From Oryzias latipes (Eukaryota > Chordata > Actinopteri > Beloniformes > Adrianichthyidae), in NCBI RefSeq assembly GCF_002234675.1, contig NC_019870.2, positions 1,508,485 through 1,572,484 on the forward strand: DNA of 64,000 bases, given 5' to 3'. Below the pieces are notes generated by a model that ran no database searches, was not told the DNA's origin, and saw only the letters and a list, made by a program, of their open reading frames with translations. The translations under genes were made by a program, and so were the position numbers. Positions 1-10,291 of the stretch are shown piece by piece; the stretch's first letter is position 1, and every line of letters starts with the position of its first letter.

Positions 1-56
1 AATAAACTTAAAAATAAAAAAAACAGTGTAATTTTGCATGATATGGGCCTTTTTAA
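1..56 (+). repeat. Right end of a piggyBac-like MITE (truncated by window edge)
   Basis: The first 56 bases end in a TTGCATGATATGGGCC-type motif followed by TTAA. The same terminus closes the elements ending at 28961 and 38942. The rest of the element lies outside the window. It falls in the intron upstream of the torsin exon. Confidence 0.45.
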
Positions 57-447
57 TGTCGGTCATTAACAACTTTTCAAATCAATTGTCATCATTCAAT
101 GAGAAGGTTGGCCCGGCTGCAGCTGCGCAGACGGCTGCAGCTCAGTGACCCTGTGGTTCTCAGTTTCAACAGTGATCGGATTGGGGGGGGGGGTCAGGCT
201 GTCTCCATGGTTACAGAATGAAGCATGAAGGGATCGGTCCTTCCTAATAAGGACAGAACTTGTTTTTCGTGGTAACGAGATAGACGGGAAAAATCCAGGA
301 TGCTTTGCCGTTTACGGCTGAACTTTGGGAAATGCAGAAGATGAATGAAACCCGGAGAACCCAAGAACCCAAAAACCAGGTTTTTCTGTAGAAGAGAACA
401 GCGGAACGGATCAAAGCTGACAGGTCTGAAACTGTTCTTCTCCTCAG
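57..447. other. Intronic sequence upstream of the torsin exon
   Basis: Non-coding stretch leading to a pyrimidine-rich acceptor (TTCTTCTCCTCAG) ending at 447. It includes a G-rich run near 185-193. I see no gene here. Confidence 0.5.
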
Positions 448-1281
448 GTCTACAACGCCATCGAGAACCTGGACGACCACGTCCTCCGGTACGACCTGGA
501 GGGGCTGGAGAAGACTCTGCGGAGGGAGGTGTACGGACAGCAGGGGGCAGTGGGGGGCTTGCTGTCCCACCTGCAGGACTACCTGTCCACCTACGTCCAC
601 AACAAGCCGCTGGTGGTCTCGGTGAACGGACCCACCGGCGTGGGCAAGAGCCACCTGGGCCGCCTGCTGGCGGGGCACTTCCGCTCGGTGATCGGGGACG
701 CGCTGGTGCTGCAGTACTACGTCCTCCACCACTGCCCCCAGGAGGCCGACGCCCCCCACTGCGCCCGCAACCTGTCCACTCGCATCTCGGACATGGTGGA
801 CCGCGCGGAGGAGGAGGAGAAGATCCCGCTCTTCATCTTCGACGAGGCCGAGCACATGCACGGGGAGATCCTGGACGCCCTGTGGACGCTGGTGACGTCC
901 CGCCAGGCCAACGAGTACATGAACGCCATCTACCTGTTCCTGAGCAACCTGGGCCAGGCGCACGTCACCAAGCACGTGCTGCACAACTCCTCCAGCCTCT
1001 CCGGGGCCGACCTCGCCGAGGAGCTCACCCCCGTTTTACGCAACACTCTGGCCAAGCTCCACCCCCTGTGGGCGGAGGCTGACCTCGTACCTCTGGGCCT
1101 TCTGGAGAAAAGTCACGTGATGGCGTGCTTCCTGGAAGAGGTCACCCGCGAGGGGTTTTACCCGGACCGCGCCAACATCGAGCGGCTTGCTGGGGAGATC
1201 GAGTACTTCCCCGCCGTCGGGGGGCACGAGTTTTCCAAGACGGGCTGCAAGCAGGTGGTGGCAAAGGTCAACCTGCTGTGA
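448..1281 (+). CDS. tor4a: Torsin-family AAA+ ATPase, terminal exon (probable torsin-4A), 5' partial
   Basis: Torsins are AAA+ ATPases of the endoplasmic reticulum and nuclear envelope lumen. This exon opens after a clear acceptor at 447 and reads 277 residues to a TGA. It contains a Walker A motif (GPTGVGKS), a Walker B motif (IPLFIFDEAEHM) and the torsin-type C-terminal sensor-II region with a Gly-Cys-Lys motif (SKTGCKQVV). The Walker A ends in GKS rather than the GKN of torsins 1-3, which points to torsin-4A; that choice rests on recall of the family, not on an alignment. The methionine at 529 is internal to the conserved domain, because upstream in-frame residues (VYNAIENLDDHVLRYDLEGL) look like the torsin region before the ATP site. 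The start codon and N-terminal part must lie in exons before the window. The gene converges on vdac3. Confidence 0.82.
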   Translation, partial: VYNAIENLDDHVLRYDLEGLEKTLRREVYGQQGAVGGLLSHLQDYLSTYVHNKPLVVSVNGPTGVGKSHLGRLLAGHFRSVIGDALVLQYYVLHHCPQEADAPHCARNLSTRISDMVDRAEEEEKIPLFIFDEAEHMHGEILDALWTLVTSRQANEYMNAIYLFLSNLGQAHVTKHVLHNSSSLSGADLAEELTPVLRNTLAKLHPLWAEADLVPLGLLEKSHVMACFLEEVTREGFYPDRANIERLAGEIEYFPAVGGHEFSKTGCKQVVAKVNLL

Positions 1282-1439
1282 GGAGCGGGAAACGGGCCGC
1301 CGCTGTCTCTGTGAAGGAGGGGGAAGTGGGGGGGCAGTGGAGCCAAGAACCGATTCCAGAACTGAAAACCACAAGAGCGCGCGTTCAATTCCGTGTGACC
1401 ACACCCACCATCCACCCAACGCCCCAGTCTGTCGGGAAG

Positions 1440-1445
1440 AATAAA
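1440..1445 (+). terminator. Possible polyadenylation signal of the torsin gene
   Basis: AATAAA 159 bases after the stop codon. It adjoins a SINE fragment, so it may belong to the repeat instead. Confidence 0.35.
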
Positions 1446-1500
1446 ACCCCAGGGTTCAAATCCCAGCGCACTGTGTCCTTGGGCAAGGCAGTTCCCCACA
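1446..1500 (+). repeat. tRNA-derived SINE fragment
   Basis: A box-B-like GGGTTCAAATCCC is followed by a GTGTCCTTGGGCAAGGCA motif. The same motif follows box B in the complete SINE at 37784-38030 (there on the minus strand), so this is probably a truncated copy of that family. Confidence 0.5.
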
Positions 1501-3250
1501 TGCTCCAGTACCAAGCACAGGGCAACCTGGATCGGACTCGAACCCAAAGCCAGGTTCAGGACCCTGGGTTTGGTGAGGTCAGCCGATCTGCGGACTCTGC
1601 CGTAGACCTGGGAGCTGCAGATGTTATCTGTCCTCACGGTGGTTCTCGGTTTGAAAGCGATGCTTTGATGTTGTGACTTGGCGTGTTCGTCTCTGGAACA
1701 TTTCAGAAAACACCGGAACCTGGTTAGCGTTCAGCTGCAGTCAGTGACGGGCTTTTGGGGGTCTGCAGGACTGAATCTGGCAGCTAGACTGGACTGAAGG
1801 ACGGTCTAGAGGACGTCCCCGTCCTCAGCGAGGTTTCAGACATTTCTCTCTGCAGGAACATCCGTTTATTTATTACTGAAGTACGTTTATGGAGTCGTGA
1901 ACAAGTTTCTGAACATTAAAAAAATCTCTGAAACACTTGGAGCTCAGACTCTGGTTCTTCTGCGGCGTTTGGACGTCTGTCTCCTTTCATTGTCTCGTGG
2001 CTTCCTATGAACTCATCCATCCATCTTCAGATTCCACTCAGTGCCTTTCAGGGTCACAGGGTTGCTGGAGCCTATCCTTGCAGGGCTACAGCAGGTTTTT
2101 GGACTGTGGGGGGAAACCGGAGAAAAGCCACACATGAATGAGGAGAACATGCAAAGGTCCCACCAGGAGCCTCCGGCTGTGAGGTGAGCGTGCAAACCAC
2201 TACACCCCGAGTACCTCATTACTGACATTGTGGTGGATTTGCTTTGTCTGTATTTCCTGCTTTTATCAATGAAAGAATGCTGGTGGTGGACGGAGAGCTT
2301 GAAGGTAGTGATGGTGATGGGCAGACAGAACAGGGAATTCTGGGAAAACCATCTCTGGTTTCCCGACACGGACCCGATCCGCTTCCTGTCAACCTGCAGC
2401 TGCATCAACATGGAACAGTCTGAACTCCAGGTGACGGTGTGACATTCAGAGATGAAGATGCCGAGGTTCTCTTGGAACAGCAAAGATCCATCAGAGGAAC
2501 GTGGCTGATGTTCTGGAGATCCATGCAGATGTTCTGGACAGGTTTCGAGGAGGAGCAGTGATGATGATGATGGCAGAAGGATGCTGGGTCCAGAGGAAGA
2601 CCAGAGAGGAGCTTGATGGATGTGGTTTCCTGGGACCTCCTCATTTAGACTCCTGGGTTGGTTTTTCCGGCTCTGGTCCTGCTGTGGGTTTAGACCGGTT
2701 TGTGGAAGCAGGAGGTCCAGGAACGGGTTCGTCCGCAGAACTTCAGTCCAAAACGTCCTCTTCAGCTTTCTGGAGCTCTGCTCTCGTGTTTTCTTCTCCT
2801 GAAGTGTTTTAGCATTTTTCCTGGTACGACATACGATATGACCTTATCAGGAATGTGGGCGTGGTTTGCAGAAAAACCCCGTTGCCAAAGAAATTCTTCA
2901 TTTTACTTATGACAGACCACACAGACCTGTCCGTCAGCCCCAGATGACAGAGAAGAAATAGTTGCTACAAAAAAACTGCTATTTGGAAAAAAATGGTTTA
3001 TAAAACAAAGAAAATGTATGAGGGGTAGCCCTGACCGGGGTGGCAGGGGCAGGGTGGGGGGCGCAGAGCCAGTGGAAGGGGGGGTTTGGCACCTCTGAGC
3101 CACTTCATTTTTGAATGAGACTCCCTGTTTTGCCATAGTTGTTGTTTTCTGTGGTTCAACTGAGACAAAGTTGAATGTTCGTAATTCAGAGGATTCAAGC
3201 CGAAGCGTCAACGGGACTAAAATCACAGCAAGAGACATTTTTCCATCATT
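1501..3250. other. Intergenic region between the convergent torsin and vdac3 genes
   Basis: No convincing gene. Apart from the L2-like fragment at 2025-2215 it holds unique-looking sequence with several short open frames that lack homology signals I can recognise. The torsin 3' UTR probably extends into the first few hundred bases. Confidence 0.5.
2025..2215 (-). repeat. L2/CR1-like LINE 3' tail fragment (antisense)
   Basis: On the minus strand the order is GGATAGGCTCCAGCAACCC, then the CTGAAA(GG)-type and ATGGATGGATG-type tail seen in fish L2-like retroposons. The segment at 39075-39165 carries the same GGATAGGCTCCAGCAACCC core on the plus strand. Confidence 0.5.
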
Positions 3251-3256
3251 TTTATT
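3251..3256 (-). terminator. vdac3: vdac3 polyadenylation signal
   Basis: AATAAA on the minus strand, about 585 bases past the vdac3 stop codon. It is the best candidate for the end of the transcript, giving a 3' UTR of about 0.6 kb (3240-3839). Confidence 0.5.
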
Positions 3257-3839
3257 AGAATTCCCAAAATCCAGGTAGTGTGTCTAAACGCGAAGAAAGG
3301 GAACCTTCATTCTGACCGTGAGCTTCAAAGACAAACATTTCTGTGGTTTGAAGGAATCATGATGGCGTGGGAGCGGCGCCCTGCTGATGTTCTTCTCACT
3401 GATGGCCCTCCTCCAGTTTCTAAGCACACGCCTGACCCCGGCGTGGGAACGCCCTGAGCCGCCGCCATTGGTGCAAAGCCGGCGTCTTTCAGCAGGAAAG
3501 CAGCAGCGCCCTCCACCTCGCCGCTGCAGGTGGAGCGCGGCGCCTTCATCACAGCAGGAAACTAACGGAATTGAAAGGACGGCACGGCCTTGACCGAGCG
3601 GTTCGGCTGCTTTTCCCTCTGGCATGCTTTGAGGATCAACATCTGCAAAGAGCTACACGTTCAGACAAACATCTACAACATCCAGAACCTACGGGGACGT
3701 AAAGAGTGTCGCTTTTCTCGTCTGGGCACCGCCGTGGCCTAACCGCCCGAGGCTCGGCTCTTCCCGTCCCAGGTGTGAGAAGAAACCGGAGGGGGGGGTG
3801 GGGGCTGAAGGAGGTGGCGGAGGGAAGGGGCGGGGCCAC

Positions 3840-6800
3840 TTATGCTTCCAGCTCGAAGCCCATGCCGACTTTGTGTCCGCCGGCGTTGAAGTTCTTCCCG
3901 TCGATGAGGGCAGAGAGGGTCACCTTCACACCTGGAAGCAGAGCAGAGGAGGGAACGTCAGACTCCACCCGGATGATGTCACACTGCAGCGGGTGGAGGT
4001 GAACCCTCCGGTCACATGACCGCTCAGGTCACATGACCCCTGAGCTCACATGACCGCTCAGGTCACATGACCTCTGAGGCCACATGACCCCTGAGGTCAC
4101 ATGACCCCTCAGGTCACATGAACGCTCAGGTCACATGACCGCTCAGGTCACATGACCGCTCAGGTCACATGACCCCTGAGCTCACATGACCGCTCAGGTC
4201 ACATGACCGCTCAGGTCACATGACCCCTGAGGTCACATGACCCCTGAGCTCACATGACCGCTCAGGTCACATGACCGCTCAGGTCACATGACCTCTGAGG
4301 CCACATGACCGCTCAGGTCACATGACCGCTCAGGTCACATGACCCCTGAGGTCACATGACCCCTGAGGTCACATGACCGCTCAGGTCACATGACCGCTCA
4401 GGTCACATGACCCCTGAGCTCACATGACCGCTCAGGTCACATGACCGCTCAGGTCACATGACCCCTGAGGTCACATGACCCCTGAGCTCACATGACCGCT
4501 CAGGTCACATGACCGCTCAGGTCACATGACCGCTCAGGTCACATGACCCCTGAGGTCACATGACCCCTGAGGTCACATGACCGCTCAGGTCACATGACCG
4601 CTCAGGTCACATGACCTCTGAGGCCACATGACCGCTCAGGTCACATGACCGCTCAGGTCACATGACCCCTGAGGTCACATGACCCCTGAGGTCACATGAC
4701 CCCTGAGGTCACATGACCGCTCAGGTCACATGACCCCTGAGGTCACATGACCCCTGAGGTCACATGACCGCTCAGGTCACATGACCGCTCAGGTCACATG
4801 ACCCCTGAGGTCACATGAACGCTCAGGTCACTTGACCGCTCAGGTCACATGACCGCTCAGGTCACATGACCGCTCAGGTCACATGACCCCTGAGGTCACA
4901 TGACCCCTGAGGTCACATGACCCCTGAGGTCACATGACCGCTCAGGTCACATGACCCCTGAGGTCACATGACCCCTGAGGTCACATGACCGCTCAGGTCA
5001 CATGACCCCTGAGGTCACATGACCCCTGAGGTCACATGACTGCTCAGGTCACATGACCCCTGAGGTCACATGACCCCTGAGGTCACATGACCGCTCAGGT
5101 CACATGACCGCTCAGGTCACATGACCCCTGAGCTCACATGACCGCTCAGGTCACATGACCCCTGAGGTCACATGACCGCTCAGGTCACATGACCGCTCAG
5201 GTCACATGACCCCTGAGGTCACATGACCGCTCAGGTCACATGACCGCTCAGGTCACATGACCCCTGAGGTCACATGACCCCTGAGGTCACATGACCCCTG
5301 AGGTCACATGACCCCTGAGGTCACATGACCGCTCAGGTTACATGACCGCTCAGGTCACATGACCTCTGAGGTCACATGACCGCTCAGGTCACATGACCGC
5401 TCAGGTCACATGACCGCTCAGGTCACATGACCTCTGAGGCCACATGACCGCTCAGGTCACATGACCGCTCAGGTCACATGACCGCTCAGGTCACATGACC
5501 GCTCAGGTCACATGACCTCTCAGGTCACATGACCCCTGAGGTCACATGACCGCTCAGGTCACATGACCACTCAGGTCACATGAACGCTCAGGTCACATGA
5601 CCTCTCAGGTCACATGACCCCCGAGGTCCCATGACTCAAAAAGAACAGCAGTTTGAAAAGGTTTGGTCGGCTCTCGACAGCTCAGTGTGAAACCAAATCG
5701 GCAGTCTTCCAAACTCACGGCAACGCTGAGAACTTTAGAAACTTTAAATTAAATCTGGAGAAACATTTCTGTAAAGTTCTGCTAAAGTCTGTTTGAACCT
5801 AATCCTACAGGTGGAGTGGACACCGCTGCCCCAATGTGGGTGGAGCTTACCTGATCGAAGGCTTTGGGTGTAGCCGACTCCAATCAGACTGGCGTTGTTC
5901 ACTTTAACCTGTAGGGGGCGAAAGGAGGCGGCATGACGCAGAGGTTTGTGAGGGATCCGAGGAAAGGGGGCGGAGCCAGCACTCACAGACAGAGAAGCGT
6001 CTTTGTCCAGCTTGTATTTGCCGGCGACACCGAAGCGTGTGTTGTTGCTGCCGGCGGTCCACGCCAGAGTGACCGCCGTTTCCAGCTCATCGTTCACCTT
6101 TTGGTAGATGGAGCCGCCGAACTCGGTACCGTCGTTCCTGAGAGAAGAACCCAAACCAGAACCGGAGCTTCAGAACGGGAACAGCACAGATGTGGAAAAC
6201 CCGATAAATCCGCAATTTTTAAAATAGTTTTTAGAATTTTTGTGACCAAATTTGTTTCACTTTTCTTTTTTTTGGGTTAATTGTTGATGATTTTCTAATA
6301 GGATCAGAAGAAATCTCTACTCGGCTAACGGCTAAACCTGCCATCAGAGTTTTAAGGTCATTGCTGCCTGCAGACGCTGCCACCTGCAGCCGGGGGCCGC
6401 AGACGCTGCCACCTTCAGCCGCAGACGCTGCCACCTGCAGCCGGGGGCCGCAGATGCTGCCACCTGCAGCCGGGGGCCGCAGACGCTGCCACCTGCAGGA
6501 AACACTCACACGTTGGTGTGCAGCTGGAAGTCTCCGGCCCGGTAACCCAGAGCGAAGTTGTTCTGGGACAGTTTGGATTTGGCCGTGTCGAACGCCATCT
6601 GGTAGCCGAGCAGCCAGCCTTCATAGCCGAGAACGGCGGCGGCGTGGATGATGGGACCCTCGAAATCCACGTCGCAGCCCAGGTTGACGTAGTCTCGCTT
6701 GTAGCCGGTCTTCAGTTTCCCGCTTTTCTTCCTGAAAGGAGGAAGAGTTGAACTAAATCTGGACAGGAAGTAAGAACAAGCAGGACAACGGGGCGGCGGC

Positions 6801-9800
6801 GTGGGACGCACCCCGTGTTCGGCACGAACGACGTGTCCAGGCCGACCTTCAGTCCTTGAGTGAGCTGCGGGCAGAGAAAGGGGTGGAGTCAGCATGTATC
6901 AGCCTTGCAGACCGACGGGGGCGTGGCGCCGCAAACGCACCTGGTCCTCCACGGTGACCTCGGTCCCCAGCGTGTTGTCCGTGTTCCACTTCTGCGTGAC
7001 GCTTAGCCCCACCTCCTTCATCTTGTACTTGGTCTCCAGGCTGCCGGACGCCTTGCCGGTGTCCGTGTTGCTGGAGCCGGACGTGTTGAACTCCTGCGGG
7101 CGCACAGAGACCACGCCTTCGCGTCAGTCGCATCACTCCGAGCAACGAGAAACTGCGACGCCGGATGAGACGATAAGGCGGATCCGTTCGACGATCAAAA
7201 CATTCGTGCGTGACGACAACAACACAATTTAAAAAAAAAACATTTATGCAGAAACAGATTATTGACAGTTTTCAGATGAAATTCCTTCTATGACCACAAA
7301 CATTTACGGTTATTGAACATTAAACATAGAAATCCTACGTTCATTCTCAACATTTTTCTGTTCTTTCTACTTTTATCCCTCGTTAATTTTCAGAAACTTT
7401 ACATTCATTTGAATCTTTTATTGAGAACTTTCAGGTAAAGCTGCGATTTCATTCAACGACTGGACGAGAAAACGGTAAGAAGCGAGTCGAAACCTGAGAG
7501 GTTTGACGGCAAACAGGAAGTTTCCGCTCGAAAGTCCACACTAGGATATTGGAAAGATTTACAAATATCCCATTTTTAGTCAGGCTTGGACCAAAAAAGC
7601 TTTTTAAAGCTTGTTTTCTTTCATATTTTTCACTTCATGTGCATCAAACAAATAGAGAAATAAAAGCTGCAGGGCTCAGTTTGGTTTGGAATAAGACTTT
7701 AGTGCGCTTTAATGAACAAAAGAATATAGAAAATAATTAGGAGCTCCACCTTACATCCTGTTTCTTCATAGGTTCATTGATGTTATTTTCAAGATTGTCT
7801 CTTAGTGGAATCCGAATTAAACAGAAGCTTTGTTTATACTGCCACCCAGTGTCCAAATGCTGTCATTACAGGAAGCTGCTGTCTGTAGTTTCTGCTGCAG
7901 AAATCTGTTTTTTTATCTTGTTTTCAGATAAAATCTGGTTTGGTGGAGTTTGGATTTCCTGAGTGTTTTGCTTCGTGCACAAACATGAAGCGTGTGCACG
8001 TTTGATGCACCTTCCTGGGTCAAAAGTCAGCGGCAGCAGCTTCCAGCGCCGATGGCGTCTTGCTGCTCTGGAACTGCTTTAAAACTGCTGTTGACGTCTG
8101 CGATTGAACCACTGCCGTCGTGTGCCGCAGTAACGAGGTACTTTAAGCTGTAACTACGTAGTTTGGAGCGTTACTAAGACGTTTTCAGTCGCATTCGACT
8201 CCTGACGGGTTCATTACTTTACAGACTAAACCTTCAAAGCAGTGAGAGCAGTGACAAAAGAACACTTTGATGAGAGTTTCTAGTTATTATGTAGATTTTT
8301 ATGGACTAAACTGACATGTTAGACGTCATTAGACCACATCCACCCTTAGCCGAAGGACAGAGGAACTCTGGGATCAGCAGCATTTACTAACAGCTGACGT
8401 CACATAATGGGAGCACAAGAAGTCAAAAAGGGAGAGAAAACTAGCGTAAAGGTGGGGGTGGGGGGGGTCAAAAAGCAAGCAGACAGCAGCCATGCAGACG
8501 AGGTGTTCATGTGGAGCAGCAGCTCCTTCCTCCAGCGGTGCAGGAGGCTGGAGGATGTCAGCAAGAGCTTAAAGGAACTGATATTATTTGACTAAGGATT
8601 TAAACCCACGACCTTCAAGTTTAAGGCCGGCCACTGTCCCACCAGGCCAATGAGTTGGTGACGTTTGAAAACTTTCTTTGCTTTTACTACAAAGTAACAT
8701 AACAGTGAGTAACAGCGCAATATTATAACTGTAATCTATTACTGATGGAAAGTAACATCTTCAACGTTGATCATGACCAATCAAAAGTTTGAGAAATGAG
8801 TAAATCCAGCGGGTCGGCGTCACGTCACTCAAGGAAACGCTTCACGTCCATTTTTCACAGCACAAAACGCCGGCCGCCACGTCCGAGTGAGACGTCGTCA
8901 GGAAACTGTGATTGTCTGTTTCCATGGCAACCGCTCTTACCAATCAGGAGTGAGCTTGTTGGTAGGCCACGCCCTACTGCATGAAAGCAGACTACATGAA
9001 ATCTGTCAAACGGTTTGAATGTGGGGAGCAGGTACTTCCTGTTTGGGACGGCAGGGGGGCGGAGTCACTTAGTCCGGTTCTCTGAGGCGGTCACTGATCT
9101 TTCTTAGTGTTTCAAACTATTTTCCTCTTTGTGAGGCTCAATTCTGTTCTGTTTTTGACTCTTATTGTTTCAAATCTAGTCTTGAACGAGACAAAAGATG
9201 AGGATGAGGATGGAAACGGAAAGAAAAGAAGCGGCGCTGACACTGACGGGCGGCGTGCGGCGCCCAGACGGGCCGCGTGCGGCGCCCTGAGTCACACAAA
9301 TCACAACTATTTCAAAGACGACGACAGAACCGCCATGGCGGCAGCCAGCTCTGATCTTACCATCTATGTTTGAGCGCGAGCAGTCCGGGCGGCAGCGTGG
9401 AGACAGAGCAGCGGTTAGGAGAGGCACGTGCACGCGCTCACACACACACGCACACACACACACAGCAGGAGGAGCTTTAAGCTTCGACTTTTGGGATACT
9501 GGAAGAGAAACGGTGGATTATCTGCAGACCGGCAGCTCAGAACCCAGAAGAAGGAAAAAGAGCTCACCACTCCACTCTGGGACTTGGTCTTCAGGTCCAA
9601 CTTCACCAGACCGAACCCTGCAGGAAGGAGAGCAGACGTGTCTTTGTAAAGCAGCGGGAGGTTTGACCTTATCCACGTCTTTAGCAGCAGAGGTCACCGT
9701 GAGGGGCCTCTGTTCTGTTCTAAGACTTTTATTTCCCCTCCAGGACATCGATTTCCCATCAAGGCAGAGACGGAGGCTGATCGAAGAGCCTGTAAAAATG

Positions 9801-10287
9801 ATGCAGCTGCAACAGCTGCTCACCAGGGGGCGCTATTGCCCCAAACAGAAATGAGAAAACCTGCAGTTTGTCTTTAACGTCGGCAGGTTGTTTCTGACTG
9901 AAAACCTCATGGCTGCCATCATGTCGGGATCGTTCTGTTTTCCCCCCAGAATTCCTCTGTCTAGAGATGTAACTGAACATGGCTTCCACGTTAGGAAAGG
10001 AAAATAAAAACCAGGTTTGAAAATGTAAAGACCTGATGATGCAGGTCAGACCACATTTTATCCACAATAAAGAAGAAAAATTCTGTGGAACGTTTGACAA
10101 AAACAGGATTTTATAAGAAACGGTGACATCGGCTCATCTGCAGGTGAATGGCGTGCTGTCTGAGGAACGGCGGCGCCAAACTCCAACAGGTTTCTCTGCG
10201 GATGCTGCGGCTGGACTCACCGTAACCTTTGCTGAAGATGTCCTTGGCGGCTTTGCCCAGGTCTGAGTATGACGGAGGGACGGCCAT
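3840..10287 (-). CDS. vdac3: Voltage-dependent anion channel 3 (mitochondrial outer-membrane porin)
   Basis: VDACs form 19-strand beta barrels that pass ATP, ADP and metabolites through the mitochondrial outer membrane. Eight coding exons, in transcript order: 10287-10221, 9617-9568, 7093-6941, 6864-6812, 6731-6510, 6137-5987, 5908-5851, 3931-3840. All have GT-AG borders and the phases join to 846 nt, 281 residues plus stop. The start [18 protein letters not shown] is the VDAC N-terminal helix. The C-terminal [13 protein letters not shown] is the conserved last strand with the sorting-signal region. FVPNTGKKSGKLK and [17 protein letters not shown] favour VDAC3 over VDAC1/2. It is two residues shorter than the usual 283 because the strand reading CDVDFEGP lacks two residues. 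Only one cysteine is present, unlike cysteine-rich mammalian VDAC3. Paralogue choice is from recall; family membership is certain. Confidence 0.93.
4010..5634. repeat. 17-bp minisatellite array in the last vdac3 intron (about 95 copies)
   Basis: Nearly uninterrupted 17-bp tandem repeat filling most of the intron between 3932 and 5850. The unit is GTCACATGACC followed by a six-base variable part. The two commonest forms are GCTCAG and CCTGAG, which differ by G/C exchanges at two positions; CCTGAG can be followed by G or C. Rarer units carry ATGAAC, CTTGAC or GGCCAC changes. The forms are interspersed in short runs rather than in blocks. Across unit borders every copy makes AGGTCACATGACC, an imperfect inverted repeat. 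Confidence 0.95.
6363..6498. repeat. Short tandem repeat, about 29-bp unit, next to vdac3 exon 5
   Basis: Four to five GC-rich copies of a unit reading GCAGACGCTGCCACCTGCAG followed by CCGGGGGCC. One copy lacks the CCGGGGGCC part. The array ends about 11 bases from the splice donor of vdac3 coding exon 5 (minus strand). Confidence 0.85.
8590..8657 (-). repeat. tRNA-like SINE remnant
   Basis: On the minus strand a box-A-like TGGCCTGGTGGG is followed about 30 bases later by a box-B-like GTGGGTTTAAATCC. The spacing resembles a tRNA head, but there is no foldable full tRNA, so I read it as a decayed SINE. Confidence 0.35.
9439..9464. repeat. CA microsatellite
   Basis: About 13 CA dinucleotides with one CG interruption, in vdac3 intron 1-2 sequence close to coding exon 2. 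Confidence 0.85.
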
Positions 10288-10291
10288 CGTG

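Larger units (their letters stand above)
7094..9567. other. vdac3 intron 2
   Basis: About 2.5 kb of intron between coding exons 2 and 3. Apart from the SINE-like remnant near 8595-8655 and the CA repeat at 9439-9464 I see no recognisable element. A CpG-rich patch lies near 9240-9420. Confidence 0.5.

Noticed and set aside
345-1082. Other open frames overlapping the torsin exon on both strands
   Set aside because: GC-rich shadow frames. Only the 448-1281 frame carries the ATPase motifs.
4010-5634. Regular repeats that could be taken for a CRISPR array
   Set aside because: The units are contiguous 17-mers without unique spacers, and they lie in an intron of a vertebrate gene.
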